A stretch of 64,000 nucleotides of DNA from Phytopseudomonas straminea (GCF_900112645.1 NZ_FOMO01000002.1:713424-777423), one strand, 5' to 3'. Shown: positions 52,774 through 62,647, counted from the first letter of the stretch. Numbers and translations are program-made. The notes: generated by a model not told the origin, from the sequence alone.

Positions 52774-53628
52774 ATGTCCGGTTATCTGAAAAGCCTGTGT
52801 CTGCTGCTATCACTCGGCCTGTTGCTCAGCGCCTGCGGCAAGGCCGGTATGGCCTACCGCAACCTGGACTGGGTGGTTTCCTGGCGGGTGAATCAGTATC
52901 TGGATCTCGATTCGCAGCAGAAGGCCTGGTTCAAGCCCAGACTACAGGAACACCTGGCCTGGCACTGCAGCAGCGAATTGCCACGCTACGTGGACTGGCT
53001 GCAACGCACCGAGCAGCTGGTCCAGACGCCAGAGCCCAGTGCCCGGCAACTGGAAGCGCAGATGCTCGAGGCCGAGCAGGCCTTCAACGCCATCGTCCAG
53101 CAAACCACCCCGACGACCGTCGCCCTGCTTGCCGACCTGCGCCACAAACAGGTCGACCGGCTCTACGCCCGTATGGAAAAGGACAATCACGAAGACCGTC
53201 AGAAGTTTCTCGAACCGCCGCTGGAAACCCAGATCCGCGAGCGCGCCGAACGTCTGGAAAAACGCCTGAAACCCTGGTTCGGCAGCCTCAACGAGGCGCA
53301 GCGGGCTCGCGTCGCCCAGTGGGCCAGCGAGCGCCGCGATCAGAACCAGCTATGGATGGAGAACCGCACACGCTGGCAGGGCGAGTTTCGCCGCGTGCTG
53401 GATGACCGCAACGCTCCGGATTTCGCTCAGCGCATGAGCGATGTGCTGGAGAACCGCCGTGGCGGCCATGACGAGCAGACCACCCAGGCCTACGAACAGT
53501 CGCGCCAGGCCATGGCCACACTGCTCAGCGATCTGCTGGCTGCAGCCGACGACAGCCAGCGAGATCGGGTAAACCAGCGCCTGGCTTCCATACGCACCGA
53601 CCTGGCCGCAGAGATCTGTACCGGCTGA
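52774..53628 (+). CDS. DUF6279-type lipoprotein
   Basis: A 284-residue predicted lipoprotein with lipobox LLSAC (Cys near residue 21) and a strongly helical, charged mature part (NLDWVVSWRVNQYLDLDSQQKAW, then long stretches of Glu/Arg/Gln). Coiled-coil potential is high between about residues 140 and 230. The opening after the Cys matches pseudomonad DUF6279 proteins. AAGGAGG lies five bases before the ATG. It abuts the convergent ung gene. The function is unknown. Confidence 0.82.
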   Translation: MSGYLKSLCLLLSLGLLLSACGKAGMAYRNLDWVVSWRVNQYLDLDSQQKAWFKPRLQEHLAWHCSSELPRYVDWLQRTEQLVQTPEPSARQLEAQMLEAEQAFNAIVQQTTPTTVALLADLRHKQVDRLYARMEKDNHEDRQKFLEPPLETQIRERAERLEKRLKPWFGSLNEAQRARVAQWASERRDQNQLWMENRTRWQGEFRRVLDDRNAPDFAQRMSDVLENRRGGHDEQTTQAYEQSRQAMATLLSDLLAAADDSQRDRVNQRLASIRTDLAAEICTG

Positions 53629-54327
53629 TCAGCTCTGAACTGGTGGTAGACGCCAGTCGATGGGCGGCAGCCCGTTCTGCTCGAGGAACTTGTTGGTGCG
53701 GCTGAAATGACCGTTGCCGATAAAGCCCCGATGCGCCGACAGCGGCGAAGGGTGCGGCGAGCGCAGCACCAGGTGCTTGCTGGTGTCGATCAGGCGCTCC
53801 TTGCTCTGCGCATGGGCGCCCCACAGCAAGAACACCAGATGCGGGCGTTGCTCGCTGACCACCGAGATGATCCGATCGGTGAACGGCTGCCAACCCTTGG
53901 CGGCGTGGGAGCCGGCGTTGGCGCGCTCGACGGTGAGCGAGGTGTTGAGCAGCAGCACGCCCTGCTCCGCCCAGGACTGCAGGTAACCGTGGTCGGGAAT
54001 GTCGATATTCAGGTCGCGTTTGAGTTCTTTATAGATATTCACCAGCGACGGCGGCGTCGCCACGCCCGGCTGCACCGAGAAACATAGGCCGTGGGCCTGG
54101 CCGGGGCCGTGGTAAGGATCCTGACCGATGATCACGACCTTGACCTGATCCAGCGGCGTGGAATCCAGGGCATTGAAGATCAGCGGACCCGGCGGATAGA
54201 TTTCCTTGCCGGCGGCCTTTTCCTGACGCAGGAAATCGCCCAGGGCGATCATGTAGGGCTTGTCGAACTCGTCGTGAAGCGCCTGCTTCCAGCTGGCCTC
54301 CAGCTTGACCTTGTCTGCGGCGGACAT
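53629..54327 (-). CDS. ung: Uracil-DNA glycosylase
   Basis: A 232-residue base-excision repair enzyme removing uracil from DNA. The catalytic loop [22 protein letters not shown] carries the active Asp near residue 67, and [13 protein letters not shown] near residue 190 is the minor-groove loop with the second catalytic His. The length is standard. It is convergent with the DUF6279 gene, with no gap between the stops. Confidence 0.97.
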   Translation of the reverse strand: MSAADKVKLEASWKQALHDEFDKPYMIALGDFLRQEKAAGKEIYPPGPLIFNALDSTPLDQVKVVIIGQDPYHGPGQAHGLCFSVQPGVATPPSLVNIYKELKRDLNIDIPDHGYLQSWAEQGVLLLNTSLTVERANAGSHAAKGWQPFTDRIISVVSEQRPHLVFLLWGAHAQSKERLIDTSKHLVLRSPHPSPLSAHRGFIGNGHFSRTNKFLEQNGLPPIDWRLPPVQS

Positions 54328-54517
54328 GCCTGCTCCCGGTAATCAGTGAAGTCGGCACGCTAGAGAAGCGCCCCTATCAAGTCAAGGCAGCGGCTGATGG
54401 GGATTATGCGAAATGGTTGGCAGCGCCGCCTTCTTAGACCAAAAGTGAATCACACCAACCGCTTAGAAAAGCGTAAAACGGAGCGGCCAACCGAATAATA
54501 AAAACAAGGACTGCACC

Positions 54518-55765
54518 ATGAAGCGAATCTTCGCGTTTCTCGCCCTGTGCACGGCCGCCAGCGCCTATGTACAAGCCGCCGATCCCATCACCCTGGGCCT
54601 CAGCTACCCGCGCACCGGCAGCTACAAGGAAGAAGGCCTGGCGCAGATGCGCGGCGCCCTGCTCGCCATCGATGAAATCAACGCCCAGGGCGGCGTGCTG
54701 GGCCGCAGCCTACGCCTGTCCAGCCTGGACGACGCCTCGAAGCCGGACAAAGCAGTGCACAACGTCGAAAAGCTGGCCAAGGAAGGTGCAGCCATGCTGT
54801 TCGGCGGCGCCTCCAGCGCAGTGGCCATCGCCGCTGGCAAGCGTGCGGCGCAGTTCGACCTGCTGTACTTCGGCACCCTTACCTACTCCAACGACACCAC
54901 TGGCAAGGATGGCCACCGGCACATGTTCCGCGAGTGCAACAACGCGTGGATGAGCGCCCAGGTTCTGGGCCAGTACCTCAACAAACAGTTGCCGGGTAAA
55001 CGCTATTTCTACGTCACGGCCGATTACACCTGGGGCCATACAACCGAGAGTTCGCTGCGCCAGACCACCAATACCCAAGACGCCGCCCAGCACGCCGGCC
55101 TCAAGGTACCGTTCCCCGGCGCAAGCCTGGCCGACTACCACAATGCTCTGACCCAGGCTGCGGCCAGCAATGCCGACGTTTTGGCCCTGGTACTGTTCGG
55201 CGAGGACCTGGTGCGGGCGATGCGTATCGCCAAGGACCTGGGCCTCACCTCGCGCATGCAGATCATGGCGCCCAACCTGACCCAGAGCATCGTCGAACAG
55301 GCCGGCCCCGGTCTGATGGAAGGCGTGGTCGGCACCGAACCCTGGACTTGGCGCGTGCCCGAACTGGAAAACTCGGAAGCCGGCAAGGCCTTCGTCAAGA
55401 CCTACAGCGAACGCTACGCCATGTACCCCTCCAGCTCCGCCGCCTCGGCCTACAGCATCGTCCAGCAATGGGCGGATGCGACCAAACGCGCCAACAGCCT
55501 GGACAGCGAAGCGCTGATCAAGGCGCTCGAAGGCCACAGCTACACCCTGCTCAAGGATCGCCAGCAATGGCGCAGCTTCGATCACCAGAATCTGCAGACG
55601 GTCTACGCCGTGAAGGTGAAACCGCGCGCCGAGGTACTCAAGGACCCACTCAAGCAGGATTATTTCGAGATCGTCGAACGCCTGGATGGCAGCACCGCCC
55701 TGCCCGACCTGGCCACCTGGCAGGCCGAGCGGCGCAACGCGGGGCAGCCTTTGGCGCTACAGTAA
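54518..55765 (+). CDS. Orphan branched-chain-type ABC substrate-binding protein
   Basis: A 415-residue periplasmic binding protein of the Leu/Ile/Val or amide-urea type. Signal peptide AFLALCTAASAYVQA, then DPITLGLSYPRTGSYKEEGLAQMRGALLAIDEINAQGGVLG and FGGASSAVAIAAGKRAAQF, and FVKTYSERYAMYPSSSAASAYS near the end. No permease or ATPase gene is adjacent, unlike the complete bra system at 5.7-10.7 kb. It precedes an enoyl-CoA hydratase gene by 28 bases, so it may be in one transcript with acyl-CoA metabolism genes. The ligand is unknown. Confidence 0.88.
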   Translation: MKRIFAFLALCTAASAYVQAADPITLGLSYPRTGSYKEEGLAQMRGALLAIDEINAQGGVLGRSLRLSSLDDASKPDKAVHNVEKLAKEGAAMLFGGASSAVAIAAGKRAAQFDLLYFGTLTYSNDTTGKDGHRHMFRECNNAWMSAQVLGQYLNKQLPGKRYFYVTADYTWGHTTESSLRQTTNTQDAAQHAGLKVPFPGASLADYHNALTQAAASNADVLALVLFGEDLVRAMRIAKDLGLTSRMQIMAPNLTQSIVEQAGPGLMEGVVGTEPWTWRVPELENSEAGKAFVKTYSERYAMYPSSSAASAYSIVQQWADATKRANSLDSEALIKALEGHSYTLLKDRQQWRSFDHQNLQTVYAVKVKPRAEVLKDPLKQDYFEIVERLDGSTALPDLATWQAERRNAGQPLALQ

Positions 55766-55793
55766 AAGACACCACAGCTGAAGAGGACAGCCC

Positions 55794-56612
55794 ATGAGTA
55801 CGGCACTGGAACCCTACAAACCCGGGATCTTCGATCTGACCCACAAGCTCACCGTGGAAAAGCACGGGCACACCGCGCTGATCACCATCAACAATCCACC
55901 GGCCAACACCTGGGACCGGGAATCGCTGATCGGCCTCAAACAGCTGATCGACCACCTGGACCGTGACGACGACATCTACGCCCTGGTGATCACCGGCCAG
56001 GGCGGCAAGTTCTTCTCTGCCGGCGCGGATCTCAAACTGTTCGCCGACGGCGACAAGGCTCGCGCCCGGGAAATGGCCAGCCGCTTTGGCGAGGCCTTCG
56101 AGCGGCTCAGCGCCTTTCGCGGTGTATCCATCGCCGCCATCAACGGCTACGCCATGGGCGGCGGCCTGGAATGCGCCCTGGCCTGCGACATCCGCATCGC
56201 CGAACGCCAGGCCTTGATGGCCCTGCCGGAAGCCAGCGTGGGCCTGCTGCCCTGCGCCGGTGGCACCCAGAACCTGCCCTGGCTGGTTGGCGAAGGCTGG
56301 GCCAAGCGCATGATTCTCTGCGGTGAACGGGTCGATGCCGACACCGCACTGCGCATCGGCCTGGTGGAGCAGGTGGTCGATAGCGGCGAAGCACGTGGCC
56401 ACGCGCTGCTACTGGCCGCCAAGGTCGCCAATCAGAGCCCGGTGGCAGTACGCGCCATCAAGCCGCTGATCCAGGGCGCCCGCGAACGCACCCCGTCCAC
56501 CTGGCTGCCTGCAGAGCGCGAGCGTTTCGTCGACCTGTTCGACGCCGCCGATACGCGCGAAGGGGTCAACGCCTTCCTGGAAAAACGTACGGCCCACTGG
56601 CGCAACCAGTGA
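55794..56612 (+). CDS. Enoyl-CoA hydratase/isomerase (DspI-like)
   Basis: A 272-residue crotonase-fold enzyme. LITINNPPANTWDRESL, the first oxyanion segment GKFFSAGADLKLF near residue 78 and the second, INGYAMGGGLECALACDIRIAERQA near residue 118, are intact; Glu in LPEASVGLLPCAGGTQNLP is the likely catalytic acid. Length and wording are close to P. aeruginosa PA0745 (DspI), which is reported to be needed for the biofilm-dispersal signal cis-2-decenoic acid, and a second crotonase gene follows as there. Whether this protein makes that signal is not shown by sequence. Confidence 0.88.
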   Translation: MSTALEPYKPGIFDLTHKLTVEKHGHTALITINNPPANTWDRESLIGLKQLIDHLDRDDDIYALVITGQGGKFFSAGADLKLFADGDKARAREMASRFGEAFERLSAFRGVSIAAINGYAMGGGLECALACDIRIAERQALMALPEASVGLLPCAGGTQNLPWLVGEGWAKRMILCGERVDADTALRIGLVEQVVDSGEARGHALLLAAKVANQSPVAVRAIKPLIQGARERTPSTWLPAERERFVDLFDAADTREGVNAFLEKRTAHWRNQ

Positions 56613-56643
56613 TCCTTACCGGCACCTGCCTTTGGAACTGCAC

Positions 56644-57744
56644 ATGAATGTCACCTTTGAAGAACGGGCCAGCCTGCACGGCTATCGCATCGGTATCGCC
56701 AGCCTGGACGCGCCAGCGAGCCTCAATGCCCTGTCGCTGCCGATGATCGACGCCCTGCAGGATCGCCTGCGCGCCTGGGCTGAAGACGCCGATGTCGCCT
56801 GCGTGCTGCTGCGCGGCAACGGCAGCAAGGCGTTCTGCGCCGGCGGCGATGTGGTGCAACTGGCCAAGAAGTGTCTGGCCAGCCCCGGCGAAGCGCCCGG
56901 GCTTGCCGGGCGCTTCTTTGCCCGCGAATATCGCCTCGATCACTACCTGCATACTTACCCCAAGCCGCTGATCTGCTGGGCCCATGGCCACGTGCTGGGC
57001 GGCGGTATGGGCTTGCTGCAGGGCGCGGGAATTCGCATCGTCACGCAGAGCAGCCGCCTGGCCATGCCCGAGATCAGCATCGGTCTGTTTCCGGATGTGG
57101 GCGGCAGCCACTTCCTGTCGCGCCTGCCGGGCAAGCTGGGGCTGTTCTTCGGGCTGACCGCCAGCCCGTTGAACGCCCGTGATGCCCTGGATTTGAACCT
57201 GGCCGATCGCTTCCTGCTCGACACCCAGCAGGACGCGCTGATCGACGGGCTGATACAGCTGAACTGGCGCGACCAGCCGGATCTGCAACTGCACAGCCTG
57301 CTCAAGGCGCTGGAACAGCAGGCCCGCGGCGAGCTACCCGCTGCACAGTGGTTGCCGCGCCGCGAGCGACTCGACGCGTTGCTCGATCAGGCCACCCTGC
57401 CGCTGAGCTGGCAGGCCCTGGCCAGCCTGGAGAACGACGAAGACACCCTGCTGGCCAAAGCGGCCAAGACCCTGCTCGGCGGCAGCCCGTTGACCGGTCA
57501 CTTGGTGTGGGAACAGATCAGACGCGCGCGGCACCTGTCATTGGCGCAGGTTTTTCAGATGGAATACGGCATGAGCCTTAGCTGCTGCCGCCACCCGGAG
57601 TTCGCCGAGGGCGTGCGTGCCCGGCTGATCGACAAGGATCACGCCCCGCACTGGCATTGGCCGGACGTGAACCAAGTGCCGGATCAGGTGATCGCCGCAC
57701 ATTTCGCAACGCTCGACGATCACCCCTTGGCTGATCTGGCCTGA
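56644..57744 (+). CDS. Enoyl-CoA hydratase/isomerase family protein, 3-hydroxyisobutyryl-CoA hydrolase-like
   Basis: A 366-residue crotonase-superfamily protein; the length and C-terminal extension (DKDHAPHWHWPDVNQVPDQVI) are those of the 3-hydroxyisobutyryl-CoA hydrolase branch of valine catabolism. FCAGGDVVQLAKKC near residue 65, GHVLGGGMGLLQGAGIRIV near residue 118 and PEISIGLFPDVGGSHFLSRLPG are the expected active-site segments. I chose the ATG at 56644 (MNVTFEERA) with GGAA just upstream. It follows the DspI-like gene by 31 bases on the same strand. Confidence 0.86.
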   Translation: MNVTFEERASLHGYRIGIASLDAPASLNALSLPMIDALQDRLRAWAEDADVACVLLRGNGSKAFCAGGDVVQLAKKCLASPGEAPGLAGRFFAREYRLDHYLHTYPKPLICWAHGHVLGGGMGLLQGAGIRIVTQSSRLAMPEISIGLFPDVGGSHFLSRLPGKLGLFFGLTASPLNARDALDLNLADRFLLDTQQDALIDGLIQLNWRDQPDLQLHSLLKALEQQARGELPAAQWLPRRERLDALLDQATLPLSWQALASLENDEDTLLAKAAKTLLGGSPLTGHLVWEQIRRARHLSLAQVFQMEYGMSLSCCRHPEFAEGVRARLIDKDHAPHWHWPDVNQVPDQVIAAHFATLDDHPLADLA

Positions 57745-57748
57745 CCGA

Positions 57749-59122
57749 TCAGCGCTCGCGCAGCGCCTCGGCGCGAGCGCGAATGATCGGCTTGAGCAGG
57801 TAACTGAGCACGCTCTTCTTGCCAGTGATGATATCCACCGAAGTGACCATCCCGGGAATGATCAGCAGCGGGTGCTCCTCGGTGCCGAGGTGGCTTTTCT
57901 CGGTGCGCAGCTTGATCACATAGAAGCTGTTGCCTTCTTCGTCGGTCACGGTGTCGGCGCCGATCTGCTCAAGCTTGGCTTTCAGGCCGCCGTAAATCGT
58001 GTAGTCGTAGGCGGTGAACTTGACCACCGCTTCCTGACCCGGGTGCAGGAAGGCGATGTCCTGCGGACGAATGCGCGCCTCGACCAGAATGGTGTCATCG
58101 ATGGGTACGATCTCCACCATGTCGCTACCCGGCTGGATCACCCCGCCGATGGTATTGACCAGCAGTTGCTTGACGATACCGCGCACCGGCGAAGTGACCA
58201 TGGTGCGGTTGACCCGATCTTCGAGCGCCTTACCGGTGGATTCGATCTTGCTTAGGTCGGTACGCGCTTCATTCAACTGAGTCAGCGCCTCGCTGCGAAA
58301 GCGCCCGCGGGTCTCGTCGATCTTGCGCTCCACTTCCTTGATCGCTGCCTCGGCACGCGGGATGGCCAGTCCGGTGGCCTCCAGCTGACCGCGGGCCTCC
58401 ACCTCGGCACGCTTGAGGCGCAGCACCTCGACCGGCGATACGGCGCCTTCGGCCACCAGCGGCTCGGACATGCGAATTTCCTGGCGCAGCAGTTCCAGAC
58501 TATTGCGGAACTGGCCCTGCTTGGATGCGTACTCACGCACTTCCTGGCGACGCTGGGTCAGCTGCTCCTGCAGCCCGGCAATTTCGTCCTGCAGCTGCTG
58601 CTGACGGCTGAGAAACAAGGCCCGTTCGCTTTGCGCCAGGCCCGGCGCTTTGGCAGCGATATCCTCGGGAATGGCAAGCTCGCGCCCTTCCACCTCGGCG
58701 CTCAGGCGTTCGACACGCATGGCCAGAGACAGGCGATCAGCCTCGGTCTCGCCCACGTTCGACGCAAAGCGCGTGTCATCCAGGCGCAGCAATGGCGTAC
58801 CCGCCTCGACCACCTGCCCTTCATTGACGAACAATTCGGAAACGATACCGCCTTCCAGATTCTGAATCTTCTGCACCCGCGAGGACGGAATGGCTTTGCC
58901 ATCACCGCGGGTCACTTCATCGACCTCGGCGAAGTTGGCCCACAACAGACAGAACACTACGAAGGCGATGATGCCCCAGAGCGTGAGGCGCATGACCCGT
59001 GGCGCATCCTCGATGAGCGCCTTGCGCACCTCGGGCAGCGGCTCGTCGCCCACTTCGTCACGGGGGCCGAAATACGAGGCGGCAGCGCGATAGAAACGCT
59101 GGAAGGAATCCTTAACTGACAC
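57749..59122 (-). CDS. lapC: Type I secretion membrane-fusion protein (HlyD family), LapC-like
   Basis: A 457-residue adaptor linking the inner-membrane ATPase to the outer-membrane channel. One N-terminal membrane helix (residues 47-67, IAFVVFCLLWANFAEVDEV), a beta-barrel/lipoyl half (IQNLEGGIVSELFVNEGQVVEAG), a long coiled coil (about residues 150-290) and the second lipoyl half (SPVRGIVKQLLVNTIGGVIQPG) give the HlyD order; the C-terminal MVTSVDIITGKKSVLSYLLKPI signature is complete. It overlaps the ATPase gene by 11 bases. The symbol is by analogy with lapEBC. Confidence 0.88.
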   Translation of the reverse strand: MSVKDSFQRFYRAAASYFGPRDEVGDEPLPEVRKALIEDAPRVMRLTLWGIIAFVVFCLLWANFAEVDEVTRGDGKAIPSSRVQKIQNLEGGIVSELFVNEGQVVEAGTPLLRLDDTRFASNVGETEADRLSLAMRVERLSAEVEGRELAIPEDIAAKAPGLAQSERALFLSRQQQLQDEIAGLQEQLTQRRQEVREYASKQGQFRNSLELLRQEIRMSEPLVAEGAVSPVEVLRLKRAEVEARGQLEATGLAIPRAEAAIKEVERKIDETRGRFRSEALTQLNEARTDLSKIESTGKALEDRVNRTMVTSPVRGIVKQLLVNTIGGVIQPGSDMVEIVPIDDTILVEARIRPQDIAFLHPGQEAVVKFTAYDYTIYGGLKAKLEQIGADTVTDEEGNSFYVIKLRTEKSHLGTEEHPLLIIPGMVTSVDIITGKKSVLSYLLKPIIRARAEALRER

Positions 59123-61268
59123 TGATCTGCCCCTTCTTCAACGCCTCCATGACGCTCTCTTTCGGGCCATCGGCAATGATCCGGCCCCGGTCGACGATAA
59201 CCAGGCGTTCCACCAGGCTCAACATCGAAGCACGGTGGGTAACCAGCAACAGCGTCTTGTTCTTGCTGATGGCAGCCAGGCGCTGCTTGAGGCGCTCCTC
59301 ACCGGTGTTGTCCATCGCACTGGTGGGCTCGTCGAGCAGCAGGATCGGCGGGTCAAGCAACAGCGCACGGGCCAGGGCCACGTTCTGGCGCTGACCGCCG
59401 GACAGATTCTGGCCTCGCTCACCCACCTGCAGTTCGTAGCCATTGGGGTGCAGCCGGGCGAACTCGTGCACACCGGCCAGCTCGGCGGCCTGCAGCACCA
59501 GTTCGTCTTCGACATAGCGCGCGCCCGACAACAGATTGTCGCGCAGGGTGCCGGCGAACAGCTGAATATCCTGGGGCACATAGCCGATGTTGTAGCGTAC
59601 GTCGCTGACATCCAGCTGACGCACGTCGATACCGTCGACCAGGAGGCTGCCGGCGTCGGCCTGATAGAGCCCGACGATCAGCTTGGCCAACGAGCTTTTG
59701 CCCGAGCCGCTACGGCCGATGATGCCGACCTTCTCGCCAGGGCGGATCACCATGTTGATACTTTGCAGCGCTGCCTGCTGCTGGTCCGGGTAGTGGAAGT
59801 CCAGCTGACGGAATTCGATACCGCCCTGCAGCGTCTGGCGCTTGAGCGGGCGTTCGTCGGCCTGGCGTTCCTGGGGCAACTCCATCATCTGGTTGACCGA
59901 ATCCAGGGTCACACGCGCCTGCTGATAGCGGATCAGCAAACCGGATACCTGCGCCAGCGGGCCCAGCGCCCGGGAGCTGAGCATATAACAGGCAATCAGG
60001 CCGCCCATGCTCAGGTTACCGGCGATGATCTGGTACACACCCAGCACGATGATCACCACACCGGCGAGCTGCTGCAGCAGCAGCGTCGAGTTCATCGCCA
60101 GACTCGACAGCATGCGTGCTTTGAGCTCGAAGCGGCCCAGCGTGCCGATTGTTTGTTCCCAGATGTACTGACGCTCGCTTTCTGCGTTGTTGACCTTGAC
60201 CGCATCCAACCCAGCCAGGCTCTCGATCAGCCCGGACTGGCGCTCGGACGCCAGAGCCATGCTGCGTTCCATGGTCTTGGCCAGGGGTTTCTGCAGCGCC
60301 CAGCCGATCAGCGCGACCAGCGGGAAGGCCAGGATGGGAATCCACACCAGATGCCCGCCCAGGTAGGCGATGACCGCCAGAATCAGGATGGTGAACGGCA
60401 GGTCGATGACGCTGGCCAGCGTCAGCGAGGCGAGGAAGTCGCGCAGGCTCTGAAACTCATGGATGTTCTGGGCGAAGCTGCCAACGCGTGCCGGGCGATG
60501 CTTCATCGCCATGCCGACGATGCGCTCGAACAGGGTGGCCGAAATGATCATGTCGGTCTTCTTGCCTGCCAGATCTAGGCAAAGACCGCGCAATGTTTTC
60601 AGCAGCAGATCGAAGATGAACACCCCGCTGATGCCGATGGCCAGCACCCAGAGCGTGGCCTCAGCCTGGTTGGGGACCACGCGGTCGTAGACGTTCATCA
60701 CGAATAGCGGCGTGACCAGACCGATCAGGTTGATCAGCAGACTCGCCGCGACGGCATCGACATACAGCCAGCGCGAGCGTTTGAGGGTGTCACGGAACCA
60801 GGAACTGGCCCGGGGGACCAGTTCGCCGCGGGTGAAATCGAATTTGTGCTGGGGCTGGGCGAAGAACACCCGGCCGCTGTAATCCTCGGCCAGGGTCTCG
60901 ATGCTAACCCGCACCTCGCCGCCTTCGGTTTCGCTGGGCATGATGCGCGCCTGCCCACCGGCCTCCCAGCCAAGCAACAAGGCGCTGCGCCCATCACGTA
61001 ACAGCAATAGCGCAGGCAAAGCCAGTTCGGGGATCTTTTCCAGATTGCGGCGCAGCCAGCGCCCTTGCAGACCGGCGCGAGCGGCTGCCCGCGGCAGCAA
61101 TTCGGCACTCAGACGCTGCTTGGGCAGCGGCAGCCCGGCGGTGAGCATGGCTCGGCTGACGGACTTCTGATGCAGACTGCACAACGACAGCAAACTATCC
61201 AGCAGAGGGTCGTCGTAACGGTCACGTGGATCATTACGGGGCTGGGATGGATCCGGTTCTACTGCCAC
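59112..61268 (-). CDS. lapB: Type I secretion ATPase/permease, LapB-like
   Basis: A 718-residue ABC exporter. The N-terminal ~130 residues resemble a C39 peptidase fold without the usual catalytic Cys-Gly context, as in LapB and HlyB, so it should dock rather than cleave substrate. Six membrane helices follow (from about residue 160), then the nucleotide-binding domain: Walker A GRSGSGKSS near residue 519, signature LSGGQRQNVALARAL near residue 622, Walker B ILLLDEPTSAMD near residue 645, and the switch His in LLVTHRASM. It lies between the TolC-like and HlyD-like genes. Confidence 0.9.
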   Translation of the reverse strand: MAVEPDPSQPRNDPRDRYDDPLLDSLLSLCSLHQKSVSRAMLTAGLPLPKQRLSAELLPRAAARAGLQGRWLRRNLEKIPELALPALLLLRDGRSALLLGWEAGGQARIMPSETEGGEVRVSIETLAEDYSGRVFFAQPQHKFDFTRGELVPRASSWFRDTLKRSRWLYVDAVAASLLINLIGLVTPLFVMNVYDRVVPNQAEATLWVLAIGISGVFIFDLLLKTLRGLCLDLAGKKTDMIISATLFERIVGMAMKHRPARVGSFAQNIHEFQSLRDFLASLTLASVIDLPFTILILAVIAYLGGHLVWIPILAFPLVALIGWALQKPLAKTMERSMALASERQSGLIESLAGLDAVKVNNAESERQYIWEQTIGTLGRFELKARMLSSLAMNSTLLLQQLAGVVIIVLGVYQIIAGNLSMGGLIACYMLSSRALGPLAQVSGLLIRYQQARVTLDSVNQMMELPQERQADERPLKRQTLQGGIEFRQLDFHYPDQQQAALQSINMVIRPGEKVGIIGRSGSGKSSLAKLIVGLYQADAGSLLVDGIDVRQLDVSDVRYNIGYVPQDIQLFAGTLRDNLLSGARYVEDELVLQAAELAGVHEFARLHPNGYELQVGERGQNLSGGQRQNVALARALLLDPPILLLDEPTSAMDNTGEERLKQRLAAISKNKTLLLVTHRASMLSLVERLVIVDRGRIIADGPKESVMEALKKGQISVS

Positions 61269-61300
61269 TGCACATTTACCCTTACCTAAAAAACCGAACT

Positions 61301-62647
61301 CTAGTTCATGTTGGGCAGTTGCACATTAGTCTTCACGGTATCCAGCGGCACGGAGGCCATCGGCGCGGCGATTCCCTGGCTCTTGAGCAGCGTGCCGGTG
61401 GTCGCCTTGATGCGGTAATGGGTGAACAGCTCAGTGAAGCGAACTTCCTGCAGACGTCGGGCGGCAGTGAAGTACTCGTTTTCACTGTCCAGCAGATCCA
61501 GCAAGGTGCGCTCGCCGAGGCCGAACTGCTTCTGGTAGGAATCACGCACACGTGAACTGTGGTCGACGTACTGCTGGGCGATCGGCAATTGCGCACGGGC
61601 GTTCTGCAGCGCATTCCAGGCCAGGCCGACTTCTTCGTTGAGCACGCGCAACGCGTTGTTGCGAATGTCCATGGCCTGGTTGCTCAGGTAAGCCTTGGAG
61701 CGCACGTTGGCGCTGTCGCTGCCACCTGCGTATAGGTTGTAGCGCATGCGCAGCATGGCCTGCCATTCCTTGTTCTCACCCTCCACACCATCGACGTTGT
61801 TATTCAGGCCTGTGGACACTTCTGCATCGAAACGTGGGTAGTAAGTACTCTTCGCCGCGGCGTACTGCGCCTCGGTCGCCTTGACGTCAGCTTCGGCCGA
61901 ACTGATGTTGGGGTTGTTGGCCAGCAGTTCATCACGGGCAGCCGTAAGGCTCTCGGGCAGGTGTACGCCCATGCTGTCCGGCATGCTCAGGTCGGCCGGC
62001 TCGCGGCCTACCACGCTCAGGAAGGTAACCTGGGCATCAGCTAGGTTGGTCTGCTCGGTCAACAGGTTGTTGCGTGCCTGGGCCAGGCGCGCCTCGGCCT
62101 GATCCAGGTCGGCCATACGGCCCACACCGCGTTCGCTGCGCAGGGAAATCTGATCGTAGATACGCTCGTGGCTACGCAGGTTCTCTTCGGCCAGGCGCGC
62201 CAGCTCCTGGCGCTGCAGTACATCCAGGTAGACCTGGGCGACTTCCAGTGCGGTGCGTTCGGAGTTGGCCAGCAGTGCGTAGGCGCGGGCGTTGACGGTG
62301 GCGCGTTGACGCGCGACCTCGTTACGAGTCGCGAAACCGTCGAACAGCATCTGCTGGACGCTCAGGCTGGATTCCGAACGGTTGAGTGTGCGATAGCCGC
62401 GGTCGTTGCTCGCGCGAGTGCTGTTGTTTTCCGTACCTTCACGGCCATAACCGGCCTGCACGTCGACGCGTGGCAGGTAGCCCGCCCGCGCCGCTTTCAT
62501 GTCCTCTTCCGACGCCAGCCGTGCATTGATGCCGGACTGGATTTCAGGGTGCACGCTCAGGGCACTCTGCATCGCCTCGGTCAAGGTCTGCGCTTGAGCC
62601 GAGGCGGAAATGGCAAGGACGAGTGGAAGCGTGGCAATGAAGCGCAT
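61301..62647 (-). CDS. lapE: TolC-family outer-membrane channel of the type I system, LapE-like
   Basis: A 448-residue outer-membrane efflux protein. A signal peptide (FIATLPLVLAISASAQA) is followed by two repeats of the TolC fold: ALSVHPEIQSGINARLASEEDMKAA and the later LLANNPNISSAEADVKATEAQYAAAKSTYYPRF. The C-terminus LPNMN is complete. ATG 62647 gives the signal peptide; an ATG ten codons upstream is in frame. It is the first gene of the lapE-lapB-lapC-type unit, divergent from the adhesin gene. Confidence 0.88.
   Translation of the reverse strand: MRFIATLPLVLAISASAQAQTLTEAMQSALSVHPEIQSGINARLASEEDMKAARAGYLPRVDVQAGYGREGTENNSTRASNDRGYRTLNRSESSLSVQQMLFDGFATRNEVARQRATVNARAYALLANSERTALEVAQVYLDVLQRQELARLAEENLRSHERIYDQISLRSERGVGRMADLDQAEARLAQARNNLLTEQTNLADAQVTFLSVVGREPADLSMPDSMGVHLPESLTAARDELLANNPNISSAEADVKATEAQYAAAKSTYYPRFDAEVSTGLNNNVDGVEGENKEWQAMLRMRYNLYAGGSDSANVRSKAYLSNQAMDIRNNALRVLNEEVGLAWNALQNARAQLPIAQQYVDHSSRVRDSYQKQFGLGERTLLDLLDSENEYFTAARRLQEVRFTELFTHYRIKATTGTLLKSQGIAAPMASVPLDTVKTNVQLPNMN

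Noticed and set aside
59235..60578. A 447-codon plus-strand frame antisense to the type I secretion ATPase
   Set aside because: Gln/His/Ala-rich shadow of the ATP-binding and membrane domains; no RBS and no protein family.
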